IMG/VR virus record: IMGVR_UViG_3300020472_000004
Location: 1-48,101 of that record
DNA: 48,101 nucleotides
Origin: a virus
Strand: one strand, 5' to 3'
The position numbers were made by a program, and so were the translations under genes. The notes beneath the pieces are model-generated. The model saw only the letters and a program-made list of their open reading frames with translations. It searched no databases and was not told where the DNA came from. Of the stretch, positions 33,133-40,360 are shown piece after piece (position 1 is the first letter of the stretch; every line of letters begins with the position of its first letter).

Positions 33133-33874
33133 ATTCTAATTTGTGCTTATGGGGTATGACTTGGTTTGGTACAGATGTAATGACGACATTTTTGCAACTT
33201 ACAGCATCTTCTCCTACGAATTTAACTCCGAGTTTCATTTGCTCCGCACAGATTTTAAGTCTCGATAAATTGACCTCTAATTTCTTAGCCTTCAACATAA
33301 ACTCTTGAGTTTGACGATGTGTTCTAGCAGCAGCCAAGCACTCATCATTAAATTTTTTTCCTAGTGGGATTTGAAAACTAAGCGTCGCACCATAGTTGAG
33401 ATTAAAAGTTGTTTGATCTATTCGTTCTTGTTCAGCTACATAAAGTATGCGACCCGGATTAATTAAGTTACCATCATCATCTTCTTGGGTATCGTATATA
33501 TTTGTTCGACTCTTTGTGCTTCTTGGTAATGAAAAGTTCTCTCCTTGAGTAACAAAAGGTGTGAACGCTACTGTAGGTAATTGGCACTGAATCCCATTGC
33601 TATATCTATGAGTTGGGAAGTTTCCATTGATCGTCTGGTACCCATTATTTATAACTGTTCCGCTACTGGATGCACTAGGGCTACTAATAGTATTATTGGC
33701 TAAAACTGGATTGCTATATATTATTAAACTCAGTGCGAGAAGATGCTTAAACTGGTCTGCGTAGTTTCGGTATTTATAGTTCTCTGGACTGTTGAAACTG
33801 CGTCGAGGCCGGGAGCGAGGAAATTTTCGACGAGTGAAAAGGCATCGCCAGAACCGGGATTCGCTAATGTCCAT
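33092..33874 (-). CDS. Exported protein of the secreted cassette (largest member)
   Basis: Up to 260 residues from ATG 33874. A secretory signal (KHLLALSLIIYSNPVLA) is seen about 43-60 residues in, but no ATG, GTG or TTG lies directly before it. The upstream stretch overlaps the neighbouring gene in another frame. After the signal come Ser-rich residues, a GYQTINGNFPTHRYSNGIQC segment, NLNYGATLSFQIPLGK and a helical end rich in Lys with three cysteines (CLAAARTH, KICAEQMK, SCKNVVIT). I recall this order from exported hypothetical proteins in cyanomyoviruses. The start is unresolved. Confidence 0.55.
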   Translation of the reverse strand: MDISESRFWRCLFTRRKFPRSRPRRSFNSPENYKYRNYADQFKHLLALSLIIYSNPVLANNTISSPSASSSGTVINNGYQTINGNFPTHRYSNGIQCQLPTVAFTPFVTQGENFSLPRSTKSRTNIYDTQEDDDGNLINPGRILYVAEQERIDQTTFNLNYGATLSFQIPLGKKFNDECLAAARTHRQTQEFMLKAKKLEVNLSRLKICAEQMKLGVKFVGEDAVSCKNVVITSVPNQVIPHKHKLESTFQETSSLPSSR

Positions 33875-34164
33875 TGAGGTTTGTTGTCGATGTCTGGTGT
33901 TACCCATCTAAATGAAACACCTCCGGCAGATTGTGATTCTGTATAGATAGCGTCGGGAGATATGGATTGCCCAGTCACAAGTTTGATTCCAGACCCCTGC
34001 GCCTGATAAGAATAGCCACTGCGGAAATTCTGAGTCACCACCGTCTCGACTATCGTTTGAACACTGCGAGACGAACTTTCCATCTGGCCTGTTGTGAAGC
34101 GCGGAGTAATACTTCCAGCCCTGACAGGTGAGATAATAAAAAATAAGAACAACCATTTCATCAT
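33730..34164 (-). CDS. Exported protein of the secreted cassette
   Basis: 144 residues with a signal peptide at 1-17 (WLFLFFIISPVRAG). Then ITPRFTTGQMESSSRSVQTI, YSYQAQGSGIKLV, RWVTPDI and FSLVENFLAPGLDAV; mostly beta. The pattern is one I associate with secreted virion or membrane-associated proteins of cyanophages. Its start overlaps the previous gene (ATGA). It overlaps the next gene's reading by over 140 bases if that one starts at 33874. Confidence 0.65.
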   Translation of the reverse strand: MMKWLFLFFIISPVRAGSITPRFTTGQMESSSRSVQTIVETVVTQNFRSGYSYQAQGSGIKLVTGQSISPDAIYTESQSAGGVSFRWVTPDIDNKPQWTLANPGSGDAFSLVENFLAPGLDAVSTVQRTINTETTQTSLSIFSH

Positions 34165-34256
34165 CTGTGTATATCTATGTAGTGCTTATACATTAAAAAG
34201 CTTGCGATGCAGTAGATAACTATGGCTATGAAGCAGACAATTATTGGGATATGCAC
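34161..34256 (-). CDS. 31-residue single-span membrane peptide
   Basis: GTG 34256 overlaps the previous stop by one base and the stop overlaps the next start. The peptide is one hydrophobic span (IPIIVCFIAIVIYCIASFLMY) with a basic tail. Overlap on both sides within an operon of exported proteins supports that it is translated, despite the size. Confidence 0.5.
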   Translation of the reverse strand: MHIPIIVCFIAIVIYCIASFLMYKHYIDIHR

Positions 34257-34783
34257 TAGTCGATCTCCAAAGATATTGTGCTTTGCATCGTTGCTGTTGT
34301 ACCTGCTCCCATATCTGTTAGAGATACAGTCATCGCTTGATCAGAAGCAAGAGTCATGGTGACAGAGCCGGGATCTCCACCAGATACGGAGACAACACTT
34401 GAGAAAATTGGAAGCGCAGGTATAACCCCGTCAGTCACCGTCCCTGAAAGTAGAGATGGTTGAGCATCACCCTCTAAATAAGTTTCTTGCACAGACCATG
34501 AATCCCCTGCTGTAGTAACGCCAAAAGTCGTGTCATGGTCTACGGTTGGGATTCCATTTGTTATTCCTGCGTCAGCTAAATCTAAACTACCTATTGCATT
34601 AGCTACTGAGTTTGATGTCGGTGTGACATTAGATCCTTGCAAACTTACTGTTGTCCCAATCCGATTACTTGTTGTACTTGCACCGACCGTACTCACCGAA
34701 ACAACTGACTGCATGGTGTGAGTGATGTCGGCTCTCGAAGGAGAAAGGATAAATACCAGTGGGAGGAGAAGTAAGTGTTTCAT
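34256..34783 (-). CDS. Exported beta-rich protein of the secreted cassette
   Basis: 175 residues with a clear signal peptide (KHLLLLPLVFILSPSRAD). The mature part is Ser/Thr/Val-rich: ITHTMQSVVSVSTVGAST, RIGTTVSLQGSNVT, FGVTTAGDSWSVQETYLEGD and a beta-rich end. I recall the ITHT-QSSV and RIGT/S-x-x-S pattern from cyanomyovirus hypothetical proteins. It may be displayed on the virion or in the periplasm. Overlaps its neighbours by four bases and one base. Confidence 0.65.
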   Translation of the reverse strand: MKHLLLLPLVFILSPSRADITHTMQSVVSVSTVGASTTSNRIGTTVSLQGSNVTPTSNSVANAIGSLDLADAGITNGIPTVDHDTTFGVTTAGDSWSVQETYLEGDAQPSLLSGTVTDGVIPALPIFSSVVSVSGGDPGSVTMTLASDQAMTVSLTDMGAGTTATMQSTISLEID

Positions 34784-34998
34784 AAATAAGCTTTACTGAT
34801 TTGGGCTAATAAACCTAATAATGCCAAACCTGCACTAACAACTGCGGCAGCTTGGAATACTCTTTTCTCTAATTGTCTTACTCGGTCTTCTAAATCTCCT
34901 ATTTTCTCCTCTGCTCTTTTCAATTTCATTTCGGTGCAGACAATTCTAGTTTCCTGCCGAGCATCGATAGAAAGATCACCTGAAAAATCACCAGTCAT
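34780..34998 (-). CDS. Coiled-coil membrane protein (holin/spanin-like candidate)
   Basis: 72 residues: a charged helix that can form a coiled coil (KLKRAEEKIGDLEDRVRQLEKR) and a C-terminal membrane segment (AAAVVSAGLALLGLLAQI). Similar small proteins occur next to exported proteins in cyanophages. As the genome shows no known lysis gene, this and its upstream neighbour are the best candidates for a holin-type role, but this is inferred from shape only. Confidence 0.6.
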   Translation of the reverse strand: MTGDFSGDLSIDARQETRIVCTEMKLKRAEEKIGDLEDRVRQLEKRVFQAAAVVSAGLALLGLLAQISKAYL

Positions 34999-35306
34999 TT
35001 GATCAACCTCCCATCTGGCCCAATGTTTTTACCGGTTATAGGATCTTTGCGAGGTTTGTTGCTGTCTTTGGGTTTAGCGTTACCCGGTTTCTTTACAGCT
35101 ATGTTGAAATTTCCAAGAACCGAAGATAGGAGACCGGCTGCAAACGTCGTGTCAATTTGCTTAACCGTATTTCCAAAGTAACTCATGCTTATTACTCCCA
35201 AAGACCACGTTAATACGATTAGTTGAACAAGAGTACCTACTTTCGACGGTCTTTCTTCGTCTTCTTTTTCTTCTTTTTCTTCAGGTAATTCTTGGTAGTC
35301 ATCCAT
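34995..35306 (-). CDS. Membrane protein with acidic head and basic tail (holin-like candidate)
   Basis: 103 residues from ATG 35306 (TTG 35309 is one codon further). An acidic N-terminus (ELPEEKEEKEDEERP), a membrane segment (LVQLIVLTWSLGVISMSYF), a second weaker hydrophobic stretch (FAAGLLSSVLGNF) and a Lys/Pro-rich tail. Two spans and a charged tail fit class II holins; other roles are possible. The stop overlaps the next gene (ATGA). Confidence 0.6.
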   Translation of the reverse strand: MDDYQELPEEKEEKEDEERPSKVGTLVQLIVLTWSLGVISMSYFGNTVKQIDTTFAAGLLSSVLGNFNIAVKKPGNAKPKDSNKPRKDPITGKNIGPDGRLIK

Positions 35307-35356
35307 CAAGTAGGTAAGTCATTACCTAGATCCTAGCAAAGGGCAACTGGGTTGGA

Positions 35357-35500
35357 TTATGACTCGTCTGTAGTTTTCCTATGAACCTGTTTTTTATGGA
35401 AGTCGTGTTCGTCGGTTAACTGCAAGAGAATGTCCTTGCACTTTTCTTGAAACTTCTCGTCTTCACTCTTAGTCTTCTTTTCCTTGTCTGAGTCCATCAT
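35357..35500 (-). CDS. 47-residue charged peptide
   Basis: Starts at ATG 35500 (a second ATG directly follows) and overlaps the 3' end of the previous gene. The product is very charged (MMDSDKEKKTKSEDEK, then an ILLQLTDEHD helix). It lies first before the exported-protein block. No family is recognised; the overlap supports translation. Confidence 0.45.
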   Translation of the reverse strand: MMDSDKEKKTKSEDEKFQEKCKDILLQLTDEHDFHKKQVHRKTTDES

Positions 35501-35714
35501 CAGATAGTTGAGATTTGCTGAGATTAAGCGCAGCTTTTATGTGATATAGGATTTTATCTGTTTTTTCTTTAGCTTCTAGAGTTGGAGTGAAATTGTCAGA
35601 CAGTTGGTCAAGATCTTCTTTTAAAAATTCGAGATCAGAAATACTGTGTTCAATATTGTCAATATAAAGTTCTCCTTCTTTTGTTGAAGAGTCAGTAACA
35701 AATGATGCACTCAT
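35469..35714 (-). CDS. Small helical acidic protein
   Basis: 81 residues from ATG 35714; ATG 35744 would add ten residues. Acidic helices (NIEHSISDLEFLKEDLDQL, AKEKTDKILYHIKAALNL) with a charged C-terminus. First gene of the minus-strand block, divergent from the serine recombinase; the dyad at 35774-35821 lies between them. Could be a regulator or an excision-related protein, but no domain supports this. Confidence 0.55.
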   Translation of the reverse strand: MSASFVTDSSTKEGELYIDNIEHSISDLEFLKEDLDQLSDNFTPTLEAKEKTDKILYHIKAALNLSKSQLSDDGLRQGKED

Positions 35715-35773
35715 GCTGTTTTTACGATTGTATGAAAGGCACATACATAAGTACTTGGTTCCTTTTTGCTCTT

Positions 35774-35821
35774 GTCGCCTTCTAGATGCCTAATCCTATG
35801 ATTAGTTAACAGCAAGGCGAC
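35774..35821. other. 48-bp dyad before the serine recombinase; candidate attP or operator
   Basis: GTCGCCTT (35774-35781) and AAGGCGAC (35814-35821) form the outer arms; CTAATC (35790-35795) and GATTAG (35800-35805) form the inner arms. Both have the same centre, between 35797 and 35798. Comparing the two 24-base halves, 17 positions are symmetric. Size, quasi-symmetry and placement 56 bases before a large serine recombinase are those expected of attP. There is no T-run, so it is not a terminator. An operator for divergent genes is the alternative. Confidence 0.55.
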
Positions 35822-35877
35822 GAAAGCCTAAAGTAATGACTTACGTATATATGCTTAATCTAGCCTAGCGAGGTCTA

Positions 35878-37194
35878 ATGTCAAACAAGACTTTCCCTGA
35901 TGTAGTCGGGTATGCGAGAGTCAGCACAGAACAAAATGAGCAACTTTCAGCTCTCGAAACACAAAAGAGCAGACTTAAAGCAGCGGGTGTTGAGAAAATT
36001 TATACCGACGTTGAAAGCGGTAGATCTAATGAAAGAGAGGCTTTTAACGAATTACTTCAGTTAATTGATAAAAAAAGAGTTAGAGAAATAGTTGTTACTA
36101 GATATGACCGGTTGGGTAGAAACGCCGCTTTTGTTGATGCTGCGCTGGTTTTAGCGTCAAAAAAGAGCGTCGTAATTAGAACAATTGATACAGGTGTTGT
36201 TGACACAGATACACCACAGGGATTCTTAATGTCTCGCATTTCTACAAGTCTTGCTGAGATGGAATCCAAAATGTTGAGCCTAAGAGTTAAGAAAGCTTTT
36301 GAGCAAAAGTGGAAAGACGGGAAGATACCGAGAGGAAAGATACCTTGGGGTTATCACAGAGTTAAATATGTTGATAATGATCGTTTAGAACTCCATCCAA
36401 CTGAGGGAGATAAAGCAAGACAGTTTTTAGCTTTATTGAGGCAGAATGGATATAGGTTTTCTAAGGCAATAATTGAATCTAAAGATGTCCCTTTACGCAA
36501 AACATCTAGTGTTAAAAAGTGGCTATGTAACCCTATTTTGAGAGGTGGTATAGGTTTTGAGAGAGTCAAAGATTACCAGTACAAGAAAGTTATTTGGGAA
36601 TTGCATGAACCGTTAATTAGACATGAAGACTGGTTCGCGATTCAACGAATTATGGAGTTTAATAGGAATACATGGGGGGCAAGTTCGAAAGTGCAACCAA
36701 AACTTCTTACTGGTCTTGCTATTTGTTCTGGCTGTACTAATCGTTTGGCCTACTTACCTCGTAAGAAGGAAACACATGCTTTTGCCTTAAGATGCAATAC
36801 TCTTAAATGCGATTTTTATAATAAGAGAGTAAAGGCTTCAATGATGGTAGAAGCTATCAATAAAGCGTTAGCTAAACGGGCAAAGGAATTAGCCAACAGA
36901 ACTGAGGAAGAACCCGTGGAAGTAATGAAGCTTCGGAGTGAAGTTGACTTACTCATTAAGATGAATGATCCAGACTTAGAGGAAGCGATTAAGAAAAAGC
37001 AGGAAAAGATAACAGGTTTACTTCTAACTGATTCCCCTATCTTGAAAGAACGAGCGCAGATACTGGGGGCGCCCGGTTTTTGGAAACATGCCGAGTCTCT
37101 TCCAGACAATCGCCTTCGGGAGATTTATCTAGAGTTTGTTCTGAAAGTGACAGCGAATCCGACTGAGGTAGTTGGAGTGGATCTAAGGATTTAG
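35878..37194 (+). CDS. Large serine recombinase (integrase/resolvase family)
   Basis: 438 residues. Catalytic domain: GYARVSTEQN with Ser16 as the likely nucleophile, VTRYDRLGRN at about 73-82, and the long E-helix (SRISTSLAEMESKMLSLRVKKAF). Recombinase domain after about 145 (GKIPWGYHRV, then WLCNPILRGGIGFERV). A zinc ribbon has CSGC at about 283 and LRCNTLKC, then a coiled-coil stretch. It would catalyse site-specific recombination at an attachment site, so integration or excision. Comparable cyanobacterial enzymes are the XisF-type excisionases. Its presence suggests a temperate or once-temperate phage. Confidence 0.9.
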   Translation: MSNKTFPDVVGYARVSTEQNEQLSALETQKSRLKAAGVEKIYTDVESGRSNEREAFNELLQLIDKKRVREIVVTRYDRLGRNAAFVDAALVLASKKSVVIRTIDTGVVDTDTPQGFLMSRISTSLAEMESKMLSLRVKKAFEQKWKDGKIPRGKIPWGYHRVKYVDNDRLELHPTEGDKARQFLALLRQNGYRFSKAIIESKDVPLRKTSSVKKWLCNPILRGGIGFERVKDYQYKKVIWELHEPLIRHEDWFAIQRIMEFNRNTWGASSKVQPKLLTGLAICSGCTNRLAYLPRKKETHAFALRCNTLKCDFYNKRVKASMMVEAINKALAKRAKELANRTEEEPVEVMKLRSEVDLLIKMNDPDLEEAIKKKQEKITGLLLTDSPILKERAQILGAPGFWKHAESLPDNRLREIYLEFVLKVTANPTEVVGVDLRI

Positions 37195-37266
37195 CTTTCT
37201 TATAATCTTCGATCAGGGAGATAAGAATATCTTTTATAGACAGAAAGGTAATACCTAATTAGTGAG

Positions 37267-37291
37267 TCTTAACTATCTATACAAGTTAAGA
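37267..37291. other. Inverted repeat after the recombinase gene
   Basis: TCTTAACT and AGTTAAGA are perfectly inverted around nine bases, in a 141-base gap between the recombinase and the convergent minus-strand genes. There is no T-run. It may be a weak terminator, a binding site, or a further member of the AGTTAAGT element family. Confidence 0.4.
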
Positions 37292-37335
37292 TAGGTACGT
37301 ATGTAATTACGGATACAAAACGACAGCCCTCACCC

Positions 37336-37527
37336 TTACAAGTCTCTTAATGTTACTTCCGGTTGAAACTTAGTTTGTCTTTTAGCGTTACGAAATTTAC
37401 TTTTACCCTTCCTAATCTTCCTAGCTCCCTCTAGGAAGTCCACAGCCCTGTGAATTTCACCGGCTGTCGCCAAGCTAACTGACTTACGCAACATCCTTAA
37501 TACTGTTGTCCTTGGTGACTCTTCCAA
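37336..37527 (-). CDS. Small basic hypothetical protein
   Basis: 63 residues, strongly basic: an N-terminal helix (TTVLRMLRKSVSLATAGEI), then a Lys/Arg-rich stretch (ARKIRKGKSKFRNAKRQT). Nucleic-acid binding is possible. Last gene of the minus-strand replication block; a plus-strand small gene lies just upstream of it in the opposite direction. Confidence 0.5.
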   Translation of the reverse strand: MEESPRTTVLRMLRKSVSLATAGEIHRAVDFLEGARKIRKGKSKFRNAKRQTKFQPEVTLRDL

Positions 37528-37565
37528 CAGAAGCTAACCTAGCTAAGTAGTTTCAACTTTACTAG

Positions 37566-37739
37566 GTGAAAAGGATTTTGGATGCAATTGGTCAACCCTT
37601 TGTTTATCGCTCACCTGATCCGTGGACGGGTTATATCAACGGGCTTCATCAATTAACCTGTAAGAAATTACAGAAGTTAGCTGGTACTCGAACCCACTAC
37701 AGCAAAAAGACTCTGATCACAATGTTTCTTGCTCAATAG
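37566..37739 (+). CDS. 57-residue protein on the opposite strand to the replication block
   Basis: GTG 37566 to TAG 37739. The end of the protein (LTCKKLQKLAGT, THYSKKTLITMFLAQ) has the small helix-extended-helix pattern of short SAP/Rho-N-like units common in cyanophage and cyanobacterial small proteins. It overlaps the 3' end of the zinc-ribbon gene by 23 bases tail to tail and is flanked upstream by an intergenic element. Coding is likely but unproven. Confidence 0.5.
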   Translation: MKRILDAIGQPFVYRSPDPWTGYINGLHQLTCKKLQKLAGTRTHYSKKTLITMFLAQ

Positions 37740-37995
37740 GGTCTTGAGACTTAAGAGTTTTACGAACAACGACATATTGTTTGTCACCTCGACCTAACCA
37801 CTTGACTTGCCCTTCTTTCACAGCAACTTCCGGTGGTGCTAATTCTTGTGTTGTATAAAATCGGTGGTCACAAATTAGGCAGTTTCGCCTTCTTACCGTT
37901 ACTTGTTGGTCGTCTTTTTTCGTACATACAACTCTAGTTAGAAAGGCTCCGCACTCTGGACATGCGGGTGGGGGAGAATTAGCGGGAGGTTTCAT
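37717..37995 (-). CDS. NrdR-like zinc-ribbon protein
   Basis: 92 residues. CPEC (about 13-16) and RRRNCLICDHRFYTTQE (about 34-50) match the zinc ribbon of NrdR regulators, including the basic run before the second Cys pair and the Phe-Tyr-Thr-Thr end. The ATP-cone that follows in true NrdR is missing; instead there is a short strand-rich end. It could bind DNA as a small regulator; no ribonucleotide reductase gene is in the window. Overlaps its upstream neighbour by four bases (ATGA). Confidence 0.65.
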   Translation of the reverse strand: MKPPANSPPPACPECGAFLTRVVCTKKDDQQVTVRRRNCLICDHRFYTTQELAPPEVAVKEGQVKWLGRGDKQYVVVRKTLKSQDPIEQETL

Positions 37996-38252
37996 TCCAT
38001 TACCTCCGCTGGTTGAAGTGTGTTTTGCCCATGTTCAGCTATTTCTGTAGAGTCATCCCATTTCACGGAGTAATAGAAAGCGGTTCGATTCCCTCTAATC
38101 TTTTTAAGTTCAGCGGCAACAACTGTTCCATACCGGCAACTAACAATCTTGTGATCAGCCAGTAATTGAAGGCGTTTTTTAGGACTGGTTAAATTGTTGT
38201 TCTTGTTGGGACGCTTAACTCGATCATTAATTTGATATTTTTGCTTACTCAT
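37992..38252 (-). CDS. Small SH3/KOW-like protein
   Basis: 86 residues from ATG 38252, which overlaps the polymerase stop (ATGA). A basic N-terminus (NDRVKRPNKNNN) and a beta-barrel-like pattern (CRYGTVVAAELKKIRGNR, YYSVKWDDSTEI, HGQNTLQP) that resembles SH3/KOW-type domains. Coupling to the polymerase suggests a replication accessory role. Confidence 0.5.
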   Translation of the reverse strand: MSKQKYQINDRVKRPNKNNNLTSPKKRLQLLADHKIVSCRYGTVVAAELKKIRGNRTAFYYSVKWDDSTEIAEHGQNTLQPAEVME

Positions 38253-40078
38253 TTGGCATCCCCCCAACTCTCGCCATAGTTTCCTTCCGCGATGAGTGCT
38301 ATTTCGTCACCAAATATCTCTTTTCCTGCCTCTTCCATCACTTTTTTAGCCATTTCGAGTACTTTTTCGGCCTTTTCATGCACACATTCGATCACGACCT
38401 CATCATGGATTTGTGCAATTAATCGTGCAGTCTTATCAATACTCGGTAGTCGGTCATAGATGACAGCCATCGCTAATTTGACGACACTGGCGCAACTTCC
38501 TTGGACTGTGTTGTTTGCGAATGTTGTATGTTTTGTAGCCTCACCATGTAGAAAACGACGACGGCCATCAACCATCCTGACAGCTTCACCTCGATCCACG
38601 CGGTTACGACATTCTTTATGCCACTCAGCAATTTTTGGATATGCCTGTAGCCACGCTTTAAGAAATTTTTCTCCCTCCTCGTAACTAATAATTTGCCCGA
38701 GTGACGCGAAATAATTAACGAGTCCTCCGGGTCCACTTCCATAGGCGCAACCAAAGTTACATGCTTTTGCTTTTCTTCTTTCTTCATCGTTAACTTCAAC
38801 CTCCTTTTTGTTAAACATCAGTGAAGCGGTGCGTCTATGAATATCAACACCAGCATTAAACGCATCCATCATTTCTTTTTCATTCGCAATACGTGGAGAA
38901 CACAAAGCTCTTAACTCCATACCTCCATAATCCAAAACAACTAATAAGCGTCCTTTCTTGACGTTGAATAAGTAACGCATATCTCCCCGAGGAACATTCT
39001 GAAGATTCGGAGAGGAACTGGAATAACGACCTGTAAAAGTACCAGTTTGATTAAATCTTGAGTGAATACGGCCTGTTTCTTCGACTTGGTGTTTGATCAA
39101 GGTCTTGCACATTTGGAGTTGCTTATCTGCTTTCTTCCACTTGAGATAGGTATCAACAAGCCTTCGTTCTCTAAATCCAGCTAATAGCTTTTGATCAAGA
39201 CTTGGCTTACCTGTTTTATCTACCGGTTGAATATCAATAGCTTTCCAAAACTCCAGTGTTTGTTTAGCTGATCCACAGTTATAACCAGCATATTTTTTAG
39301 TACCGAGTCTGATACTTCCTGTTGTTGATTTTCTGAGGTTAAAACTTCCATCTTCCTCACGTGGTATTCCTTCATGTCCTACATCCATTAGTTCGCCGTC
39401 TAGGTCTTCGATGTAAGCAGACTTGGTTGACTCACTTGTTTCGATGAGATCTTCAACTTGCTTATCCATTGCATACCGGTCCATGCGAAAACCGGTTGAT
39501 TCCATCTGAATTGTTGCTTTAATTGCTCGGCACTCGATCTCATAAGCGGTTGATAAATCCTCTGCCTTAATGCGCTTAATCATTTTTAAGCAACATTTAT
39601 ATGTGTACTCAACGTCTTTCATTCCGTATTCAATATCTGCCTCAGTTAGTTGAGCATTCATCCAATCTTGAGCTTGAAGAGTTTTATCCATGACGACGGA
39701 TAGTTCTCGATTGGCTACGTCAGATAACTTGTGACTAATACCCGGTATTCCATTATTTAATAAATAACTTTGAAGCATGGTGTCATGGATCTTCCCTTTG
39801 ATATCAATCCCACAAGCTTGCAATACCCGTATATCAAAGTTCGCGTTGTGGAAAACAATTACTAAGTTAGGGTCTTGAAGGAACTCAGTTAAGGTTTTCC
39901 AATCAGACTCGGTTAAGTCATAAGTATCTAAATAAAAGGAATACTTAGGGCTATAAAATTGAATTAATCGGACACTTCCCTTTCCATTAAAGGCGTGGGG
40001 AATTAAAGCAGTCTCAGTATCGAGGGCAAAGGTTCTGCCCAAGCGTTTGAGCTTGTTGAAGAGTACAAATCTTTCCAT
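38249..40078 (-). CDS. polA: DNA polymerase I-type (family A) with 3'-5' exonuclease
   Basis: 609 residues, replicating the phage genome. 3'-5' exonuclease: DTET near residue 20, HNANFDIRV near 76, YGMKDVEY near 142. Polymerase: motif A VLDYGGMELR near 378, motif B RRKAKACNFGCAYG near 430, motif C IHDEVV near 557. The residue equivalent to E. coli Phe762 is Phe (in NFG). No 5'-3' nuclease domain is present, normal for phage enzymes. It is the centre of the minus-strand replication block, overlapping the next small gene. Confidence 0.95.
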   Translation of the reverse strand: MERFVLFNKLKRLGRTFALDTETALIPHAFNGKGSVRLIQFYSPKYSFYLDTYDLTESDWKTLTEFLQDPNLVIVFHNANFDIRVLQACGIDIKGKIHDTMLQSYLLNNGIPGISHKLSDVANRELSVVMDKTLQAQDWMNAQLTEADIEYGMKDVEYTYKCCLKMIKRIKAEDLSTAYEIECRAIKATIQMESTGFRMDRYAMDKQVEDLIETSESTKSAYIEDLDGELMDVGHEGIPREEDGSFNLRKSTTGSIRLGTKKYAGYNCGSAKQTLEFWKAIDIQPVDKTGKPSLDQKLLAGFRERRLVDTYLKWKKADKQLQMCKTLIKHQVEETGRIHSRFNQTGTFTGRYSSSSPNLQNVPRGDMRYLFNVKKGRLLVVLDYGGMELRALCSPRIANEKEMMDAFNAGVDIHRRTASLMFNKKEVEVNDEERRKAKACNFGCAYGSGPGGLVNYFASLGQIISYEEGEKFLKAWLQAYPKIAEWHKECRNRVDRGEAVRMVDGRRRFLHGEATKHTTFANNTVQGSCASVVKLAMAVIYDRLPSIDKTARLIAQIHDEVVIECVHEKAEKVLEMAKKVMEEAGKEIFGDEIALIAEGNYGESWGDAK

Positions 40079-40081
40079 TGA

Positions 40082-40360
40082 TTACTTCCTATCTCTTTTC
40101 TCAGCTTTTCTCATTGCGTATTCATAGAAGTACGCGGCCATCGTTTTTCTTAAACGTGGTGCTTCTCGATCTTTAGAAGTGACCTTAGTTTCAGCAATCA
40201 ACCGGTCTAGTTCATCATCGGTCAAGGTCTCGACCTGATCTAGTTCTATATCCCTCTTTAATAAGTAAGAGGCAAAGTAGTGAGATTCTTGCAAGGGTAT
40301 GTCCCTTTGCAGAGGACCGTAGCGGTCGTCTTTCATGTAATGGGATGTGATGAATGTCAT
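40082..40360 (-). CDS. Hypothetical protein before the polymerase
   Basis: 92 residues, four bases before the polymerase gene. TFITSHYMKDDRYGPLQRD, then a helical part (VETLTDDELDRLIAET) and a basic end (AYFYEYAMRKAEKRDRK). No family recognised. Its start overlaps the upstream stop (ATGA); translation is probably coupled to that of the polymerase. Confidence 0.6.
   Translation of the reverse strand: MTFITSHYMKDDRYGPLQRDIPLQESHYFASYLLKRDIELDQVETLTDDELDRLIAETKVTSKDREAPRLRKTMAAYFYEYAMRKAEKRDRK

Noticed and set aside
37195-37335. tRNA or tRNA fragment as integration site after the recombinase
   Set aside because: No cloverleaf or T-loop pattern was found; serine integrases do not need a tRNA site.
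37717-37995. Full NrdR repressor
   Set aside because: Only the zinc-ribbon part is present; the ATP-cone domain and any ribonucleotide reductase gene are absent.
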